Shown one piece after another: positions 1-8,065 of a stretch of 64,000 nucleotides of DNA. The stretch is from Archangium gephyra (GTDB taxonomy: Bacteria > Myxococcota > Myxococcia > Myxococcales > Myxococcaceae): NCBI RefSeq assembly GCF_001027285.1, contig NZ_CP011509.1, positions 4,534,501 to 4,598,500 of the forward strand. Reading direction: 5' to 3'. The translations under genes were made by a program, and so were the position numbers. The notes below the pieces were generated by a model that saw only the letters and a program-made list of their open reading frames with translations, was not told the origin of the DNA and searched no databases. The first letter of the stretch is position 1; every line of letters starts with the position of its first letter.

Positions 1-543
1 CTCGCCGGGCTCACCACGCACCGCGCGAAGCTGCCGGACGGGACGGTGGTGTGGCCAGGGGTGCTGCCGCAGGGCGCGCCCACGTCGCCGGCCATCGCCA
101 ACCTCGTCTGCCGGCGCATGGATGCGCGCCTCACCGCGCTGGCCGGGAAGTTCGGCGCCACCTACACCCGCTACGCGGACGACCTGTCCTTCTCCTTCCG
201 CGCGCCTCCCGAGCGCCTGGGCCGCTTCTTCTGGTGGCTCAACGCCATCCTCCAGCAGGAGGGCTTCACCGAGAACGGTGCCAAGCGGCGGGTGATGCGC
301 CAGGGCTCGCGCCAGCGGGTGACGGGCCTCACGGTGAACCAGAAGGTCTCCATCCCCCGCGAGGAGCGGCGCCGCTTCAAGGCCATCCTCGCCAACTGCC
401 GTCAGCACGGGGTGGCCTCGCAGGCCCGGGGCCGGCCGGACTTCGAGCGCTGGCTGGAGGGCTACGCGGCCTATGTCCGCATGGTCCACCCGGAGCTGGG
501 CGCCCGCTGGCAGGGCGAGGTGAAGGCGCTGCTCGGCCGATGA
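1..543 (+). CDS. Retron-type reverse transcriptase, C-terminal part (5' end outside window)
   Basis: The reading frame is open from base 1, so the gene starts before the window and only the last 180 residues are seen. Visible motifs are LPQGAPTSPAIANL (RT motif B/4 region), the catalytic YADDLSFSF near residue 58 of the fragment, and RVTGLTVN, which matches the VTG motif typical of retron RTs rather than group II intron or DGR enzymes. In a retron the enzyme copies part of a structured msr-msd RNA into branched msDNA and the pair usually guards an effector. The msr-msd RNA normally lies just upstream of the RT and would be outside this window. No effector gene is evident downstream: the next gene is a DNA repair-like protein 114 bp away. 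Family call is good; whether it is a complete functional retron cannot be judged. Confidence 0.85.
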   Translation, partial: LAGLTTHRAKLPDGTVVWPGVLPQGAPTSPAIANLVCRRMDARLTALAGKFGATYTRYADDLSFSFRAPPERLGRFFWWLNAILQQEGFTENGAKRRVMRQGSRQRVTGLTVNQKVSIPREERRRFKAILANCRQHGVASQARGRPDFERWLEGYAAYVRMVHPELGARWQGEVKALLGR

Positions 544-657
544 CGGCCCGGCGCCCGCCGACTCCACGTGTAGGGTCGGGTACACGACGGCGGACGTAAT
601 ACCGACTTCACTGGACAGGTCCTCTGAGGTAGTACGCGGGACCTGACTGGAGAAGAC

Positions 658-1077
658 ATGTCCACGACCGTTACGATCACCATGCAGGAGCGAAGGTTCT
701 TCGAGCGCATCTACCAGGTCGTCGAGCAGGTGCCGCACGGCCAGGTGTCCACCTACGGGGACATCGCGATCATCGTCGGGGGCGGGTGCGATGCGCGCAT
801 CGTGGGGCTGGCCATGGGGGACCTGGGGCCGCGCGCGGCCAAGGTGCCCTGGCAGCGGATCATCAACCGCTCGGGAGGCATCAGCACGCAGGGGTACAAC
901 CAGCGCGAGCTGCTGGTGGCCGAGGGCGTCGAGTTCGACGACAAGGGCAAGGTGTACCTGGATCGCTTCCGCTGGGCCGGGCCGGGCCAGGAGTGGGCGG
1001 CGAAGCACGGCTTCACCCCGCTGCCCGCGCGCGGCTCGGGCAAGGAGGAGGACAAGTCCCAGATGCGCCTGTTCTGA
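658..1077 (+). CDS. Alkyltransferase-like (ATL) DNA repair protein
   Basis: 139 aa, the size of the MGMT C-terminal DNA-binding domain alone. The fold signature VPHGQVSTYGDIA and the helix-turn-helix region are present. The active-site PCHR of O6-alkylguanine-DNA methyltransferases reads PWQRIINRSG here, with Trp65 in place of the acceptor Cys. This is the hallmark of ATL proteins (E. coli YbaZ/eAtl, S. pombe Atl1), which bind and flip O6-alkylguanine without removing the alkyl group and pass the lesion to nucleotide excision repair. ATG at 658 is the only sensible start. It stands alone between the RT and a separate amidohydrolase operon. Confidence is high for ATL; a true methyltransferase is excluded by the missing Cys. 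Confidence 0.9.
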   Translation: MSTTVTITMQERRFFERIYQVVEQVPHGQVSTYGDIAIIVGGGCDARIVGLAMGDLGPRAAKVPWQRIINRSGGISTQGYNQRELLVAEGVEFDDKGKVYLDRFRWAGPGQEWAAKHGFTPLPARGSGKEEDKSQMRLF

Positions 1078-1174
1078 GCCACCCGGGGGGCGGGCACACC
1101 CGGGTTCGCGGTCGGAGTCACTCTCAGTAACAGTCGTCAGCACACCTCGGCGATCCACCCGCCCGCTCCCTGCG

Positions 1175-1180
1175 TATACT
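1175..1180 (+). promoter_or_regulatory. Candidate -10 element (TATACT) for the amidohydrolase operon
   Basis: TATACT matches five of six bases of the sigma-70 -10 consensus and stands out in a very GC-rich stretch. It ends only 10 bases before the ATG at 1191, so transcription would begin within a few bases of the start codon and the mRNA would be nearly leaderless. There is no clear Shine-Dalgarno sequence before this ATG, which fits. No good -35 is visible at the usual distance. Confidence 0.4.
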
Positions 1181-1190
1181 CGGCCCCCCT

Positions 1191-2552
1191 ATGGAAGGCC
1201 GCCTGGTACTCAAGAATTGCTCCATCTTCCGCGCCGACGGCCGTGGACGTGCCGGCATGGCCGTCGTCATCGAAGACGGGCTCATCCGCCGGGTCGCTCC
1301 CGATGCCGAGGTCCCCGTGCTCCCCGGGGACTGGGAGGTGTCCTGCCGTGGTCGGCTGGTGATGCCCGGCCTCGTGGACTGCCATGCCCACCTCGTGGGG
1401 GACTTGCTGGTGCCCACCTCGGGCGAGCTCCTCCTGCACCCGCCCCAGGTCCGCCTGGAGCACGAGCGGCGTCTGGCCGCCCTGCTCACCGCCTCGGACG
1501 TGGAGGTGCTCTCCCGCTATGCCATGGCCCGCACGCTGCGCTCGGGAGTGACCCTGGTGGTGGATCACCTGTCCTGCCCGGGGGACGTGGCCGGGGGCCT
1601 CGATGCCCAGGCGCGCGCGGCGGAGCAGCTGGGCCTGCGGCTGGTGGCGAGCCATGCCACCACCAGCCTCGAGGGCACCACCGAGTCCCTGGCCCAGGCG
1701 GAGGCCAATGCCGACTTCGTGCGGCGCCGCGGCTCCCATCCGCTGGTGCGGGGCGCGCTCGGCTTCCATGCCTCGTGGACGTGCGCCAATCCCCTGTTGC
1801 AGAAGCTCAGCCGTCTGCGGGAGTCCTCCGGAGCGCCCGTCGTCTTCCACCTCTCCGAGGGGGACCACGACCTGGCCACCACCTGGGAGCAGCACTTCCA
1901 ACGGGTGGTGCCGCGGCTGGAGGGCTTCGGGCTGCTCGGGCCCCTGTCGGTGGCCGCGTACGCGCGCGCCGTGGACGACACCGAGTCCGTCCGTCTGGCG
2001 GAGACCGGGACGTGTGTGGCGCTGGGTCCCGGGTCGGCGCTCCTCGTGGAGCCCAGTGGCCGGGCGCTGGAGACGCTGCATGGACGCCAGAACCTGATGG
2101 GGCTGGGCAGCGCCGGGCATGGCAACCTCTGGGACGCGGTCGGGGCCTCGCTCATCACGGCCCTGGGGGCCGCGCGCGGCTCGCGGCTGGTGGACCCGGA
2201 CGGCGTACTGGTGCAGCTCTTCGCGGATGGCCCGGCCGAGCTGTGCTCGCGCCTCTACGGTGTGCCCTCGGGCGCGGTGGAGGAGGGGCGGCTGGCGGAC
2301 CTGGTGGTGTTCGACTGCGTGCCCGCGCTGGACCCCGACAGTGGGCAGGCCCCCTTCCTGCTGGGCCAGCTCGGACGCTCGCGGGTGGCGTGGAACATCG
2401 TGGATGGCCGCGTCACCGTGCGCGAGGGGCAGCTGCTCGGCATGGACGAGGTGGGGCTGGCGCGCGAGGCGTCCGCCGTGCTCTCGCGGATGTGGGCGCG
2501 GACGCGGATTCCGGAGGCGGCGGCCCACTTCTGGCCGGTGCGCCAGGGATGA
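1191..2552 (+). CDS. Amidohydrolase-superfamily protein, SsnA-like
   Basis: 453 aa. The N-terminal beta-sandwich (LVLKNCSIFRADG) is followed by the metal motif PGLVDCHAHL (His65, His67), a further His193 in GFHASWT, HLSEG with His220, and a C-terminal sandwich ending in a VDGRVTVREG-type strand. The order matches the ATZ/TRZ-like cytosine deaminase/SsnA branch of metal-dependent hydrolases that deaminate or dechlorinate nitrogen heterocycles. The usual late metal-binding Asp (G-T/N-D-G) reads GLGSAGHGN here, so one ligand appears replaced and the substrate, or even activity, is uncertain. The stop overlaps the ATG of the next gene (ATGA at 2549-2552), so the two are translationally coupled. 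Confidence 0.75.
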   Translation: MEGRLVLKNCSIFRADGRGRAGMAVVIEDGLIRRVAPDAEVPVLPGDWEVSCRGRLVMPGLVDCHAHLVGDLLVPTSGELLLHPPQVRLEHERRLAALLTASDVEVLSRYAMARTLRSGVTLVVDHLSCPGDVAGGLDAQARAAEQLGLRLVASHATTSLEGTTESLAQAEANADFVRRRGSHPLVRGALGFHASWTCANPLLQKLSRLRESSGAPVVFHLSEGDHDLATTWEQHFQRVVPRLEGFGLLGPLSVAAYARAVDDTESVRLAETGTCVALGPGSALLVEPSGRALETLHGRQNLMGLGSAGHGNLWDAVGASLITALGAARGSRLVDPDGVLVQLFADGPAELCSRLYGVPSGAVEEGRLADLVVFDCVPALDPDSGQAPFLLGQLGRSRVAWNIVDGRVTVREGQLLGMDEVGLAREASAVLSRMWARTRIPEAAAHFWPVRQG

Positions 2553-3535
2553 GCCCGGGGAGTGCCTCCCTGGTGGAGCACCTCCGCCAGGCCCACGCGC
2601 GGCGTGCCCCGTTGCGCGAGGACCCGCGCACCACGGCCTTCCGGCTCGTCAACGGCGAGCCCGATGGTGTGCCGGACGTGACGGTGGACGTCTTCGAGTA
2701 CCTCCACGTGGTGAGCCTCTACCGGGACTTCACCCCGGAGGAGGAGCAGGCGCTGCTGGAGGGTGTGATGTCCGCCTGGGCGCCGCGCAGCGTGTACCTG
2801 AAGCGCCGGCCCAAGGAGGCGCGCCACCTGGCCAACGTGGCGAAGGAGCAGCTCGCCCCCGAGCAGGCCGAGCGCGGCGAGCCGGTGGAGTCGCTGGTGG
2901 CGCTGGAGAACGGGCTGCGCTTCCTCATCCGTCCGGGGCAGGGGCTGTCGGTGGGCCTCTACCTGGACATGCGTGACACGCGGGCGTGGCTGGCCGGAGA
3001 GGTGCGCGGCCTCACCGTGCTCAACCTCTTCTCGTACACGTGTGGCTTTGGCGTGGCGGCCACCGCGGGGGGGGCGAAGCGTGTCCTCAACATCGACGCG
3101 AGCCGCCGCGTGCTGGACTGGGGCGAGGAGAATGCCCGCCTCAATGGCCAGGCGGTGGACCGGTACGACTACGTGGCCGGAGATGTCTTCGAGTGGCTGG
3201 GCCGTCTGGCGCGCAAGGGGGAGACATTCGACGTGGTGGTGGCGGATCCCCCCTCGTTCGCCACCACGCGCACCAGCCGCTTCTCCGCCGCGAGGGACTA
3301 CGCGCAGCTGGCCGAGGCCGCCGCCCGCGTGGTGACGCCCGGAGGCCGGCTGGTGGCATGCTGCAACCTCGCCACGCTGGAGCCTCGCCGCTTCGAGGCC
3401 ATGGTGACGGAGGGCGTGTCCCGGGCGAAGCGCAAGGGCAGGGGACTGTTGCCGCTGGGGCCCTCGCCGGTGGACTTCCCCGCGTCTCCCGCGCACCCGG
3501 CCGCCCTCAAGGTGCGGGTGCTGGAGCTGCCGTGA
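2549..3535 (+). CDS. Class I SAM-dependent methyltransferase, RlmI/RlmK-like
   Basis: 328 aa. The C-terminal Rossmann methyltransferase domain shows GLSVGLYLDMRD, motif I in VLNLFSYTCGFGVAA, motif II-like LNIDASRR, and motif IV VVADPPSFATT. These are typical of 23S rRNA (cytosine-C5) methyltransferase RlmI and its relatives. The first ~190 residues would hold the PUA/EEHEE-like RNA-binding part. The frame is open far upstream, but ATG 2549 overlapping the amidohydrolase stop is the natural start. The likely substrate is rRNA by family, but RlmI, RlmK and other homologues cannot be told apart by eye. It converges on the histidine kinase gene with only 6 bp between them. Confidence 0.8.
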   Translation: MSPGSASLVEHLRQAHARRAPLREDPRTTAFRLVNGEPDGVPDVTVDVFEYLHVVSLYRDFTPEEEQALLEGVMSAWAPRSVYLKRRPKEARHLANVAKEQLAPEQAERGEPVESLVALENGLRFLIRPGQGLSVGLYLDMRDTRAWLAGEVRGLTVLNLFSYTCGFGVAATAGGAKRVLNIDASRRVLDWGEENARLNGQAVDRYDYVAGDVFEWLGRLARKGETFDVVVADPPSFATTRTSRFSAARDYAQLAEAAARVVTPGGRLVACCNLATLEPRRFEAMVTEGVSRAKRKGRGLLPLGPSPVDFPASPAHPAALKVRVLELP

Positions 3536-3541
3536 GGGCCG

Positions 3542-6500
3542 TCAGGACGCGGCCAGCCGTTTGAGCAGGGACTCCAGCACGTCGAGATCCAGCGGCTTGA
3601 CGAGGTGGGCATCGAAGCCCGCCTCCTTGGATTGCTGCCGGTCCGAGGCCTGGCCGTAGCCCGTCACGGCGATGAGCCGGATGCCCCGGTCCGCGTACCG
3701 CTGGCGGAGCAGGCGCGCCAGCTCGTAGCCGTCCATGACGGGCAGACCGATGTCCAGCAAGGCCACCTCGGGCTGGAACGTCTCCGCCATCCGCAGGGCG
3801 CTCGGACCGTCATAGGCCACCTGCGTCTGGCACCCCAGGAGCTCGAGCGTCTCGGAGAGGATGTCGGCGGCGTCCCTGTTGTCGTCCACCACGAGCACCC
3901 GGCCGGGCACGGCGTCGCGCGCGGGCGGCACCGGTTCCGCCTGGACGGGAGCGGCCACGGCCCGCGCCTCTTCCGCCTCCAACAGGGGCAGCCGGACCGT
4001 GAACTCGCTGCCGCGCCCCCGGCCCTCGCTGTACACCTCCACACTGCCGCCGTGGAGCGTGACCATGCTCCGCACGATGGCCAGTCCGAGCCCGAGTCCT
4101 CCCTGGGACCGGTCCAGGGCCTGGCGCTCCTGGACGAAGAGGTTGAACACCCGGGGCAGCGTCTCGGGATCGATGCCCGTACCATTGTCGCGGACCCGGA
4201 TGACGGCCTCCTGGCCCTCCCGCATGGCCCTTACGGAGATCCGGCCGCCGGGCTCGGTGTACTTGGCGGCGTTCGTCAGCAGGTTGGAGAACACCTGCGC
4301 GAGCCGCGTGGGATCCGCGTCCAGGCGCAGGCCCTGGCGGGGCACGTCCACCGTCAGCGTGTGCTCGCGCTGTTCGATCAACGGGCTGGCCTGCTCGAGG
4401 GCCTTGGCCACCACCGTGGACAGCTCGAGCTTCTCCCGCTTGAGCTCCACCTTGCCCCGCGTCACGCGCGACACGTCCAGCAGGTCATCCACCAGCCGGA
4501 CCAGGTGCTTGACCTGGCGCTCGATGAGGGTGCGCTCCCGCTCCAGCTCCCCATCGCCTCGCAGCTGCATCAGCTGCAGGGCCGTCAGTATGGGCGCCAG
4601 CGGATTGCGCAGCTCATGGCCGAGCATCGCGAGGAACTCGTCCTTGGCGCGGTTGGCCGACTCCGCTCCCCTCCGGGCATTGGCCAGCTCGGTGACATCG
4701 AAGGCCACGGCCACGATGCCTTCCACCTGGCCCGCCTCGTCGAGCATCGGCTGATAGACGAAGTCGAAGAAGCACTCCTCCAGCACCTCGGCGGAGCCGC
4801 GGTTGAGGAGCACGCGCACGGATCTGCCGATGTACGGCTCTCCCGAGGTGAACACGCCGTCCAGCAGCTCGTAGATGCCCTGGTTGGCCAGCTCCGGAAG
4901 GGCCTCGCGCACGCTGCGGCCCAGCACCGGGCGCTTGGAGAACAGCTGGAGGTAGCCCGCGTTCAGGTACTCGATGACATGCTCCGGGCCTCGCATGACC
5001 GCGACTCCCACCGGGGCGTGCTGGAAGACCCGGGCGAGCCGCCGGTGGTGCTCCTCCTCCACGGTGCGCAGCCGGGCCCTTACGAGCTGGGACTCGACGC
5101 GCGCCACCAGCTCCCGGGCCGAGAACGGCTTCACCAGGTAGTCATTGGCCCCCGCCCGGAGTCCCTCGACATGTGCCTCCTCACCGGCGCGCGCCGACAG
5201 GACGATGACGGGCACGTTCCGCGTGCGCTCGTCGGCGCGCAGCTCCCGCAGGAGCCCGAAGCCATCCAGGCCCGGCATCATCACGTCCGTGAGCACCAGG
5301 TCCGGCGGCCGCGCGCGTGCGGCCTCGAGCGCGGCCAGGCCGTCCGGCGCCGTCTCCACCCGCCAGCGCTCGGCGAGCAGCCGCCCCACGTACTCGCGCA
5401 TGTCCGCGTTGTCGTCGGCGAGCAGGATGCGGGCCCCGGCCACGATGTCCATCACCGGGTGCACCGGGGCGCTCAACCGCGAGGGCTCCACGGAGGGCAC
5501 CTCGGGCGCGCCGGGCAGCCAGCGCAGCGCCTCGTTCACATAGGGGGCCGTACCGAGCGCCGTGGACTCCTGCGAGCGGCGCGCGGCCACCCGCTCCTTG
5601 GGCAGGTGCGCCGTCCCGGCCGGAACGCGGACGGTGAACGTCGTGCCCTGGCCGGCCGTGCTCGTGGCGGTGATGGTGCCGCCGTGCATGCGCACCAGCT
5701 CGTGCACCAGCGCCAGGCCGATGCCGGAGCCCTCGTGCGTCCGTGAGCGCGCGCCCTGCACGCGGTGGAACCGCTCGAAGAGGTGGGGCAGCTCGCTCTC
5801 GGGAATGCCGGTGCCCGTGTCGGTGACCTGGAGCTCGACACCCTCGCCCAGCCACCGCTGCGAGACGTGGATGGCGCCCTCGAACGTGAACTTCAGCGCG
5901 TTGGAGAGCAGATTCAGGACGATCTTCTCCCACATGTCCTGATCCACGTAGAGCGGCTCGGGGAGGGGAGGACAGCTGACCTCGAACGTGAGCCCCGCGC
6001 GCTCGATGGCCGAGCGGAAGGCGCTCGCGAGGCCCGTCGTCAGCTCCGCCAGGTCCACCGGTGTGTACGTGGCCTGGATGCGTCCGGCCTCGATGCGCGC
6101 GAAGTCCAGCAGCGAGTTGACGAGCTTCAGCAACCGGAGCGCGTTGCGGTGGACGGTCTCCAGGTTCCCGCCGGTGAGCGCTTGCGAGGGAGAGGCGAGC
6201 GCGTCCTCCGTGGGCCCGAGCATCAGCGTGAGCGGGGTGCGGAACTCGTGGCTGACGTTGCTGAAGAAGGCCGTCTTCGCGCGATCGATCTCCGCCAGCG
6301 CCTCCACGCGCTTGCGCTCCTCCTCGTAGGCGCTCGCGTTGGCGATCGCCGTCACCACCTGATCCGCCGTCAGCCGGAAGAGTCCCAGGTAGCGGTCATC
6401 CAGCACGCGCCGGGGGCTGACACCGGCGACCAGGAAGCCGTACGGGTGGGGCTGGCCGGGCCGCGACAGCGGGAGGACCACCGCCCGCTCGGAGGGAATC

Positions 6501-7354
6501 CCCCAGCGGCCTCCGGGCATGGCGCCGAAGCGCTCCGAGAGGTTGTCGACGAGGGCCTCGCGTCCGGTGCGGGCCGCCTCGGCGAACGGCCACCCTCCGG
6601 TGTCGCTGGCGCTGGCGTCGAAGGGAACCTGGCCGGGCTTGCCCGGGCCCTCGTAGCGCTCCAGCCCGGTGGTGCTCACGAGCCGGAGCTCCCGGGCGTC
6701 CTCACTCAACAGATAGAAGAGCGAGAACGGCAGGTCGGCGTCGTTGTCCGCGAGGATGCCCGTGGCCGTGCGGCAGGCCTGCTCCGCGGATTTCGCATCG
6801 GCGGCCCGTGCCGCCAACTCGCCGAGCATCCGCAGCTGACGGTTGTCCTGCTCCTGTCCGGTCGTCTCCTGCACCGTGACGAGCACGCCGCCCACCTGGC
6901 CCCCCTCGGCGGGGACGGGGCTGTACGAGAAGGTATGGTAGGTCTCCTCGGGGAACCCGCGCCGGTTGATGAGGAGCAGGAAGGACTCGTTCCACGTCGC
7001 GGGGGCTCCGTCGAGCACGCTCCGGGCCATGGGCCCGATGACGTCCCAGATCTCGCTCCACACCTGGATGGCGGGAGCACCCAGGGAGGCGGGGTGCTTC
7101 TCGCCGAGGATGGGCCGGTAGCCGTCGTTGTAGATCTGGATGAGGTCCGGTCCCCACCACAGCAGCATGGGGAAGCGGTTGCGGAGCACGACGCCCACCA
7201 TGGTCTTGAGGCTGGTGGGCCACCCGGAGACGGGGCCCAGGGGCGTCTTCGACCAGTCCACCGAGCGCACCAGCGTGCCCAGTTCACCCCCTTCCGCGAG
7301 ACAGCTGTCCTGGGAGTCGGAGACGCAGGGCGCGGAAGGGTCGGTCTTGGGCAT
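3542..7354 (-). CDS. Hybrid sensor histidine kinase with two kinase cores and two receiver domains
   Basis: 1270 aa from the ATG at 7354; an upstream GTG at 7462 would add 36 Arg/Pro-rich residues. Order by approximate residue: PAS-like sensor (20-150, WWGPDLIQIYNDGYRPILGE), GAF (180-340), HisKA with phospho-His369 in SHEFRTPL, HATPase (~460-590, GIGLALVHEL), receiver 1 (~640, ILLADDNADM), PAS (~770-890, FQHAPVGVAV), second HisKA (~His913, GHELRNPL), second HATPase (~1000-1130) and receiver 2 (~1155, VLVVDDNRD). No membrane helix is seen, so it is probably cytoplasmic. There is no output DNA-binding domain; it may feed a phosphorelay. Two complete kinase cores with a receiver between and another at the end suggest an internal relay. 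It appears to be monocistronic. Confidence 0.9.
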   Translation of the reverse strand: MPKTDPSAPCVSDSQDSCLAEGGELGTLVRSVDWSKTPLGPVSGWPTSLKTMVGVVLRNRFPMLLWWGPDLIQIYNDGYRPILGEKHPASLGAPAIQVWSEIWDVIGPMARSVLDGAPATWNESFLLLINRRGFPEETYHTFSYSPVPAEGGQVGGVLVTVQETTGQEQDNRQLRMLGELAARAADAKSAEQACRTATGILADNDADLPFSLFYLLSEDARELRLVSTTGLERYEGPGKPGQVPFDASASDTGGWPFAEAARTGREALVDNLSERFGAMPGGRWGIPSERAVVLPLSRPGQPHPYGFLVAGVSPRRVLDDRYLGLFRLTADQVVTAIANASAYEEERKRVEALAEIDRAKTAFFSNVSHEFRTPLTLMLGPTEDALASPSQALTGGNLETVHRNALRLLKLVNSLLDFARIEAGRIQATYTPVDLAELTTGLASAFRSAIERAGLTFEVSCPPLPEPLYVDQDMWEKIVLNLLSNALKFTFEGAIHVSQRWLGEGVELQVTDTGTGIPESELPHLFERFHRVQGARSRTHEGSGIGLALVHELVRMHGGTITATSTAGQGTTFTVRVPAGTAHLPKERVAARRSQESTALGTAPYVNEALRWLPGAPEVPSVEPSRLSAPVHPVMDIVAGARILLADDNADMREYVGRLLAERWRVETAPDGLAALEAARARPPDLVLTDVMMPGLDGFGLLRELRADERTRNVPVIVLSARAGEEAHVEGLRAGANDYLVKPFSARELVARVESQLVRARLRTVEEEHHRRLARVFQHAPVGVAVMRGPEHVIEYLNAGYLQLFSKRPVLGRSVREALPELANQGIYELLDGVFTSGEPYIGRSVRVLLNRGSAEVLEECFFDFVYQPMLDEAGQVEGIVAVAFDVTELANARRGAESANRAKDEFLAMLGHELRNPLAPILTALQLMQLRGDGELERERTLIERQVKHLVRLVDDLLDVSRVTRGKVELKREKLELSTVVAKALEQASPLIEQREHTLTVDVPRQGLRLDADPTRLAQVFSNLLTNAAKYTEPGGRISVRAMREGQEAVIRVRDNGTGIDPETLPRVFNLFVQERQALDRSQGGLGLGLAIVRSMVTLHGGSVEVYSEGRGRGSEFTVRLPLLEAEEARAVAAPVQAEPVPPARDAVPGRVLVVDDNRDAADILSETLELLGCQTQVAYDGPSALRMAETFQPEVALLDIGLPVMDGYELARLLRQRYADRGIRLIAVTGYGQASDRQQSKEAGFDAHLVKPLDLDVLESLLKRLAAS

Positions 7355-7504
7355 TCGCAGGTCTCGATCGCGAGGGCGGTTCGGGCTTGTAGCGAGGGGA
7401 CGTCGGTTTCGCCGGGCACGTCCCGCCTTCGCCCAAGGCCGCTCGTCATCCCTGGGGGCCACCTGCCTGGCACCTGTCTCCAGGCGGGTGGCTCGGGGTG
7501 CTGC

Positions 7505-7843
7505 CTACTTGCTTCGGCCCGGCACCTTGCTGGACAGGTCCGGGAACACCTTGCGCCACTCGGGAATATCGTCCTTGGAGGCCTGGGTCTGCGAGGTGCT
7601 GCCCTGCGAGGACTGGGTGCCCCTGGCGGAGGTGGCCGGGGCCGAGCTCTGCCCCTTGGGAGCCCGGCCCGCTGCCCGGGCGGCTTCCCGAATCTCCTCC
7701 ACTCCGAACATGCGTTGGAGTGCACCCGCGGACCGGCCCAGCTGCTCGAGCGCCTTCGTCACGTCCCTCAACTGGTCGGTGCTCTCCCTCAGCCTGCGGT
7801 CCAGCAGCTCAAAGGGATGTGCGCCCCCTTCAGCGTTCTTCAT
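7505..7843 (-). CDS. Small hypothetical protein
   Basis: 112 aa from ATG 7843; an in-frame GTG at 7864 is also possible. The N-terminal half (HPFELLDRRLRESTDQLRDVTKALEQLGRSAGAL) is predicted to form an amphipathic helix or coiled coil. It is followed by a low-complexity Gln/Ser/Thr/Ala linker and a conserved-looking tail EWRKVFPDLSSKVPGRSK. Codon use is G/C-ending like neighbouring genes, so it is probably real. No family recognised. It lies 150 bp upstream of the sensor kinase on the same strand and could be co-transcribed with it. Confidence 0.6.
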   Translation of the reverse strand: MKNAEGGAHPFELLDRRLRESTDQLRDVTKALEQLGRSAGALQRMFGVEEIREAARAAGRAPKGQSSAPATSARGTQSSQGSTSQTQASKDDIPEWRKVFPDLSSKVPGRSK

Positions 7844-7975
7844 GAGAATGGTCTTCCTCTCCACCTACGTGATTCCCCCAACGTGCTTGTAAATCCGCGC
7901 GGGCGCAACAGTTCCGTGCGTCCGCGGGGGGCCGGGGAGGAGGAGCGGAGGTTGGAGCGTCCATCAGGACACGGC

Positions 7976-7999
7976 GGGGGCCTCCAGGGGACGGCCCCC
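7976..7999 (-). terminator. GC-rich hairpin downstream of the lectin-peptidase gene
   Basis: GGGGGCC (7976-7982) and GGCCCCC (7993-7999) form a perfect 7-bp stem with a 10-base loop, 66 bp beyond the stop of the minus-strand gene at 8066. There is no T-run, so this is at best a weak or factor-assisted terminator. The rest of the 7844-8065 gap shows no open frame or recognisable signal. Confidence 0.25.
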
Positions 8000-8065
8000 A
8001 CACTGCCTGTCCGGTGGGGAAGCGGGCGCCACCCCCACCCAGGGGACGAGGGGGCGCTCACCGGT

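Noticed and set aside
791-2548. Long upstream extension of the methyltransferase frame
   Set aside because: It overlaps the ATL and amidohydrolase genes and is Arg/Pro/Gly-rich; the ATGA overlap at 2549 fixes the start.
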